From: Semisulcospira habei
Taxonomy: Eukaryota; Mollusca; Gastropoda; Semisulcospiridae
Reading direction: 5' to 3'
Assembly: GCA_036245525.1 (NCBI GenBank)
Contig: BTPG01000003.1
Coordinates: 192,492,164 to 192,556,163 of the forward strand
Length of the DNA: 64,000 nucleotides
Shown: positions 60,184 to 64,000 of the stretch, piece by piece
Layout: every line of letters begins with the position of its first letter
Position numbering within the stretch: position 1 is the stretch's first letter
Notes under the pieces: model-generated
Told to the model about the DNA's origin: nothing
The model's input: only the letters and a program-made list of their open reading frames with translations
The model's database searches: none
Program-made: the position numbers and the translations under genes

Positions 60184-60397
60184 TTTTCACTCATTCAGCC
60201 CCGACACACCAATGCAAGACACGGATCGAGCATGATAGTTCAAGGGTGGTGCCGGAATAGCTTGGCGCCTATCGGCGCCAAGCTATTCCGACACCACCCT
60301 TGAACTATCATGCTCGATCTGCCTCTAGAATTGTAATACAGTCCTTCAGAGGGCAACTTCAAAATTTGGGGATTTCGGTCCTGGGGCAAAATGTGTT
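60184..60397. mobile_element. Hairpin MITE, TTCAAGGGTGGTGCC family
   Basis: About 214 bp with ends TTTTCACTCATTCAGCCCC and GGGGCAAAATGTGTT (TTAA no longer exact). The core GATCGAGCATGATAGTTCAA...GGCGCC pairs with its complement. CCGGAATAG/CTATTCCG replaces CCAGAATAG/CTATTCTG, a compensated change. Confidence 0.88.
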
Positions 60398-60644
60398 CCT
60401 GTTCAGAGAAAAAAACGCCAGCAGGTACAGTTCATTGCCACGGGCAGTGAAGAGGTTAGAAATACAGTAACCACCGTCGACGATAGAGATTTCCTGTCCG
60501 ATGCCTGTGCGCGATCCCTGTGTGTCTGGGGATCAGGTGGTGTGGCAGTCTTTAGTTTATTAGGCCCTACGTCTGATAAAGATCGGCGGTCGCACCGTCC
60601 CGTGATCCGCACATGATCCGTCGGCACAGCGTGTGTCATAGTGT

Positions 60645-60646
60645 GT

Positions 60647-60711
<65 letters not shown>

Positions 60712-60768
60712 TTGTCTGTGCGGTTGTATGTGTATGTGCGTGTATGCCACAGTGTGTGTGAGTATGCG

Positions 60769-60802
<34 letters not shown>

Positions 60803-60883
60803 GAGTTGTCTGTGTAGTTGTATGTGCGTGTATGAATGTGTATGTGCGTGCGTGCGCCTGCATGCCTGCGTGAGCGTTTGTAA

Positions 60884-60928
<45 letters not shown>

Positions 60929-60960
60929 TGTGTGTGCGCGCGTGCATGCATATGTGTGCC
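60645..60960. repeat. TG-rich microsatellite cluster
   Basis: Several long TG tracts separated by TATG/TGCG variants. They produce long Cys-Val and Thr-His frames that are not genes. Confidence 0.95.
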
Positions 60961-61091
60961 AGTATTAATGTGCATGTGTGTAGATGAGCGAGTGGTGAAT
61001 GCGTGCGAGCGTGCGTGTGTGTGTGCGTGCGTGTGCGAACTAGAGAGGCTAAAACAGTTAGCTAACCCCACCTAAGTTTTATTGCTGCCGT

Positions 61092-61307
61092 TTAACCCCT
61101 TCCCTTCCATCGGACGTCCATTTTGTTTCTGAAATCTATGTTCACTGAACGACCAAAAGCCACAACTGCCTCCAAAGAGCACGGACACAAAGTGCTCTCA
61201 GCAAGAGACATAGATCCGCATGAGCCCCCGCATTCGCGGGGGCTCATGAGGATCTGTGCCTCTTGCAGTTGGATCGCGTTCACTTTTCTCGGCAGTGAAG
61301 GGATTAA
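61092..61307. mobile_element. Hairpin MITE, CATAGATCCTCATGAG family
   Basis: 216 bp, TTAA at 61092-61095 and 61304-61307, ends TTAACCCCTTCCCTTCC / complement TTAATCCCTTCACTGCC. The core at 61198-61267 has an almost exact stem GCAAGAGACATAGATCCGCA...CCCCCGC. Confidence 0.92.
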
Positions 61308-61530
61308 AGGGTCGAGCCGGCGCATATGGCGAGCGCAGACGCAGTGCGTCATGTGAAACCTACCCTCAACATGACAGCATATAGCACTTTCTGCGCCCGC
61401 CTCAGATCCCGAAAATGTAGACCTACTTTTGGAGCACTGTCCATTATAATTGCAGTTATGAACGCTGCAGTCGCCGACATAATCCCAAAGAACAACCTCA
61501 AATCTTAGCGCAGCCGGGGCCAACATTTTT

Positions 61531-61604
61531 GAAAGCAAGAGGCATAGATTCTCACGAGCCCCTGCGGCTGAAGGGGCTCATGTGTATCTATGTCTCTTGC
61601 AGAT
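61531..61604. repeat. Hairpin, CATAGATCCTCATGAG family
   Basis: GCAAGAGGCATAGATTCTCA / catgtgtatctatgtctcttgc around cccctgcggctgaagggg. Several mismatches. Confidence 0.82.
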
Positions 61605-61979
61605 GCAAAGAGAAGATGAGATATATTCGTGTTTTGAATCAATCAGTTGCAAAACTACCAGTTTTCGTGCTCACATATGTGCACGTGCATATATTATCAT
61701 ACTGTAACGGACTTTCAATATTGAGCGTATGTTTTGATTTTTATTTTCCATTTCAAAAGTTCAATAATTATTTGTGTGCTGGGTTCGCGGTCTGTGATTT
61801 CAGTTTCACTTTACAGCCTAGAGGCCTATGATTCAGTATTTTTCCTGTTCTGGCTGCCTTGCCGTCGGTTTAGATTAGTGGTGGCCCTGCAAATGCTCAC
61901 GCCGTTTTTTTTCAGCGGGTGGATATACATTATTGCCTTGTCAAAATAGCAGCAATGAAAATATTATGTATTACAGACA

Positions 61980-62148
61980 GGGGCCTGACGTCAGAGATTT
62001 TACTGAATACGAATACCGCTGCGCCACCGCGTGCGCAACCGTTCTCCGCACAGACTTGTTGCGATGAGTCCGTGCGGTGTACGATTGCGCACGCGGTGGC
62101 GCAGCGGTATCCGCATTCAGTAACTTGAAATGTCCGTCATCAGGCCCC
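61980..62148. mobile_element. Small foldback element with GCCTGACG ends
   Basis: GGGGCCTGACG...TACTGAATACGAATACCGCT...GCGCCACCGCGTGCGCAA pairs with the complementary right half through GCGCACGCGGTGGCGCAGCG to ATCAGGCCCC. The loop is about 50 bases. Its ends and the CCACCGCG block resemble those of 30182-30998. Confidence 0.85.
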
Positions 62149-62314
62149 CACGGTGCAACACATGCTTCTGTGCACCGTCTTTGTGCAGGACGTATGTAGT
62201 CCGTTGTAGGCCCCTATTTGTGCTGTATAATTTGTGTGCTGGTCTGTGGATTTGGACCTTACGGCTCTAGGCATGCAGGAGTCACTTCGACAACAGCAAC
62301 AGGGTTAAGCCATA

Positions 62315-62315
<1 letters not shown>

Positions 62316-62353
<38 letters not shown>

Positions 62354-63207
62354 TACGGTATTTATAATGCGCTTATCTTATAATAATTATAACTCTAAGC
62401 GCGCACTCACACTCGCACACGCATGCGCACGCTTTAGACAATGACTCGGGCACGTAACACAAATAGTGAAGATACATTACGACGGTCAGCTTGGGGTGGG
62501 GAGTGTGGTGATATAGTGCTAGAACTGTTGAAAGAGGTGAGTTTTGAGGGCGGACTGGAAGGAGGAGAGCGAGTGTTTCTGACGGAGAGAAAGTGGGAGA
62601 GTGTCCCAGGTAGATGGACCGTATACTGAGAAGGAGCGGGGGCCGAAAGTGCTGAGTTTGGTGTGGGGGATGAGGAGGCGGAACGGAGAGAGCGGGGAGG
62701 AGTGTAGGGGTGAAGTAAGTTGGAGAGATAGGCAGGAGCGTAGTTGTTCAGGAATTTGTAGCAGAGAGACAGAATCTTGTATTGGATGCGTTGGGGGATG
62801 GCGAGCCAGTGAAAGAGCTTGAGCAGGGGAGTGATGTGGTCGGATTTTTTCTTTTTGAGGACGAGGCGGGCAGCATTGTTCTGGACGCGCTGGAGAGTGA
62901 GAGTGGTGGAGTGAGGAAGGCCGGAAAGGAGAGAGTTGCAGTAGTCGATGCGAGATAAGATAAGAGAGACAGCGAGTTTGGTGGCAGCTTCGGTAGCGAG
63001 GTATTTTCTGATCTGACTGATGCGGCGGAGGTGGAAATAACATGCCTGGGCCGTGGCGGAGACGAAGCTGGTCATGGAAAGCGAGGAATCGAGGATAACG
63101 CCAAGGTTCTTGACCGAGTCAGAGAGGGAGATGGGGGTGCTGTCGAGTTGAAGGTGGAGAGAGGGAGGGAGCTGGGAAAGTTCATGAGGTCTTCAAGGCG
63201 CAATGTA
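62316..63207 (-). mobile_element. CR1/L2-like LINE 3' end (copy 3)
   Basis: Minus-strand 5'-truncated LINE with an (ATT)n tail at 62316-62353. It is the longest of the three copies and shares its 3' UTR with 58996-59652 and 49553-49952. Confidence 0.88.
62519..63200 (-). pseudogene. CR1/L2-like reverse transcriptase C-terminal fragment
   Basis: Visible in order: LGVILDSSLSM near 63090, YFHLRRISQIRKYLATEAAT, LILSRIDYCNSLLSGLPHST, LQRVQNNAARLVLKKKKSDH, ITPLLKLFHWLAIPQRIQYK and ILSLCYKFLNNYAPAYLSNL. After a frameshift near 62700 comes FGPRSFSVYGPSTWDTLPLS to LKTHLFQQF and stop at 62519. This run of motifs is diagnostic of the thumb/C-terminal part of CR1/L2-group RT. Catalytic domains are absent (5' truncated), so it is non-functional. 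Confidence 0.88.
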
Positions 63208-63223
63208 TGACCGCTCAAACAGA

Positions 63224-63436
63224 TTAACCCCTTACCTACCACTGGGCGCATGTCTCGTTTCAGAAATCTTCGTTCGTACAAATACCAAAGTTGAGCTACA
63301 ACCGTCCACGGAACATGTAGTATATTACCTGGAACCAGCAAGAGGCATAGATCCTCATGAGCCCCCGCAGTTGCAGGGGCTCATGAGGAACTATGTCTCT
63401 TGATGTTGGATCGTGTTCACATTTTCTCGGCAAATA
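63224..63436. mobile_element. Hairpin MITE, CATAGATCCTCATGAG family
   Basis: The left end is TTAACCCCTTACCTACC at 63224; the right end is decayed (tctcggcaaataggtc). The core at 63336-63405 is near-perfect: GCAAGAGGCATAGATCCTCA...CCCCCGCA. It follows the CR1/L2-like copy 3. Confidence 0.85.
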
Positions 63437-63477
63437 GGTCAAGCCCGTTGAGCGACTTTGCCTTAGAATGGCTTTAA

Positions 63478-63590
63478 CCCCCTCCCCCCAACCCCCCCCA
63501 AAAAACAAACAAACAAACAAAAAAACAAAACAAAAAAAACAACAACACAAAAACACACAAACAAACAAACAAACAAAACCCCACCAAATC
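63478..63590. repeat. C-rich then (CAAA)n low-complexity tract
   Basis: cccccctcccccc-type sequence then CAAACAAACAAAC repeats. Confidence 0.9.
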
Positions 63591-63609
63591 TGTATTGTTA
63601 AACGAAGGG

Positions 63610-63985
63610 ATTGGTTGGTTGGTTAGTTTGGGGTTTAACGTCCACGGCACCGAAGTGAAAATGGACGGCCCCGAGGGGCGGGTTATGGGGAACAGGGAAA
63701 TCTATTACCTGTGGAGTACGACCTGAACACTGATCAATTCAGGCGCACTGGAACTATACCCCTTTGATTTACCAGGACCTTTCAACGGACATGCTATGGA
63801 ACAAGCCCGTCTTTCCCCCCCTGGATTTAGAGTCCAGCTACCGGGGCCGGAACGGGGACTCGAAACCACGTCCCGGTGATTTCCTTCGCTCTCTTGTTCT
63901 GACGAAAGGAATTTTCTTGCTTTCCCTAAAAGGCCGGTCGCTACATGCACAGATCAACGCCACCCGAACTGACTAGCTTATCGGC
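63610..63985 (-). mobile_element. tRNA-derived SINE with (AACC)n tail
   Basis: The minus strand has an A-box-like TAAGCTAGTCAGTTCGG near 63975 and a B-box-like GTGGTTTCGAGTCCCC near 63860. The 3' end is GGCCGTCCATTTTCACTTCG...GTGGACGTTAAACCCCAAAC then AACCAACCAACC at 63610-63622. This is a complete SINE layout. Its start is within about 20 bases of the window end. Confidence 0.75.
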
Positions 63986-64000
63986 CTTTCCTTCCAATCT

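Noticed and set aside
60403..61071. Long Thr-His / Cys-Val rich open frames, also near 40004-40564, 51775-52136 and 48836-49168
   Set aside because: They are translations of TG/CA microsatellites and carry no independent coding signal.
62066..62095. Hammerhead-like ATGAGTCCGTG segment
   Set aside because: It resembles part of a hammerhead core, but the required CTG before it and the GAAA partner are missing. It is the loop of a foldback element.

Overview
This is a eukaryotic window, most likely from a mollusc and probably a marine gastropod. That taxonomic guess is an inference from split genes with GT-AG introns, CR1/L2-, RTE- and DIRS-type retroelements, tRNA-derived SINEs with AATC- or AACC-type tails, long TG/GA microsatellites and very many short palindromic transposons. 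I see no bacterial-style operon, no CRISPR array and no virus.

Host gene. The minus strand from 25181 down to 4992 carries the 5' half of TSR1, a 40S ribosome-maturation factor of the BMS1/TSR1 family. Eight coding exons join with consistent phases (25181-25070, 24957-24890, 14218-14132, 13205-12876, 12518-12448, 12248-12092, 11533-11357, 5142-4992), giving about 384 codons. The remaining exons must lie before base 1. Its introns are swollen by transposons.

Region by region. 1-4404: a relic DIRS terminus, a dispersed-repeat fragment, then a dead full-length RTE LINE (copy 1) split by a SINE-like element. 4.4-7.1 kb: hairpin MITEs with TTAA ends and a pogo/Tigger-like MITE around TSR1 exon 8. 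7.2-11.3 kb: a nested stack made of a piggyBac-type element (TTAA ends), a hAT-like element inside it (8-bp duplication), a tandem array of hairpins inside that, and a 5'-truncated RTE LINE inside the array. 11.3-14.2 kb: TSR1 exons 7 to 3. 14.3-19.0 kb: more MITEs, a SINE-like copy, and an intact 3.3-kb RTE LINE (copy 2) with a 1004-residue ORF, inserted into an older LINE 3' end. 19-25 kb: dispersed repeats, a tRNA-derived SINE, a G/C-tract region, a pair of about 465-bp direct repeats, then TSR1 exons 2 and 1.

26.8-47.1 kb: a plus-strand tyrosine-recombinase-like gene (zinc fingers, core-binding region, catalytic residues, SANT/Myb-like tail) that is frameshifted and split by a 17-kb nest of repeats. 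That nest holds a complete DIRS retrotransposon on the minus strand (31483-37930, with inverted terminal repeats, internal complementary region, gag, RT/RNase H and tyrosine recombinase), further TIR elements, TG arrays, and a 4.1-kb inverted-repeat structure around a decayed RT/RNase H LINE. 47-64 kb: no convincing host gene. It consists of hairpin MITEs, three copies of a CR1/L2-like LINE 3' end, several isolated long hairpins, SINE pieces and microsatellites.

The most unusual theme is two abundant families of palindromic MITEs with TTAA ends. Each copy has a nearly perfect long hairpin core. Between copies the stems differ, yet within a copy the two arms change together. A paralogous empty site in this window shows that one of them inserted at TTAA.
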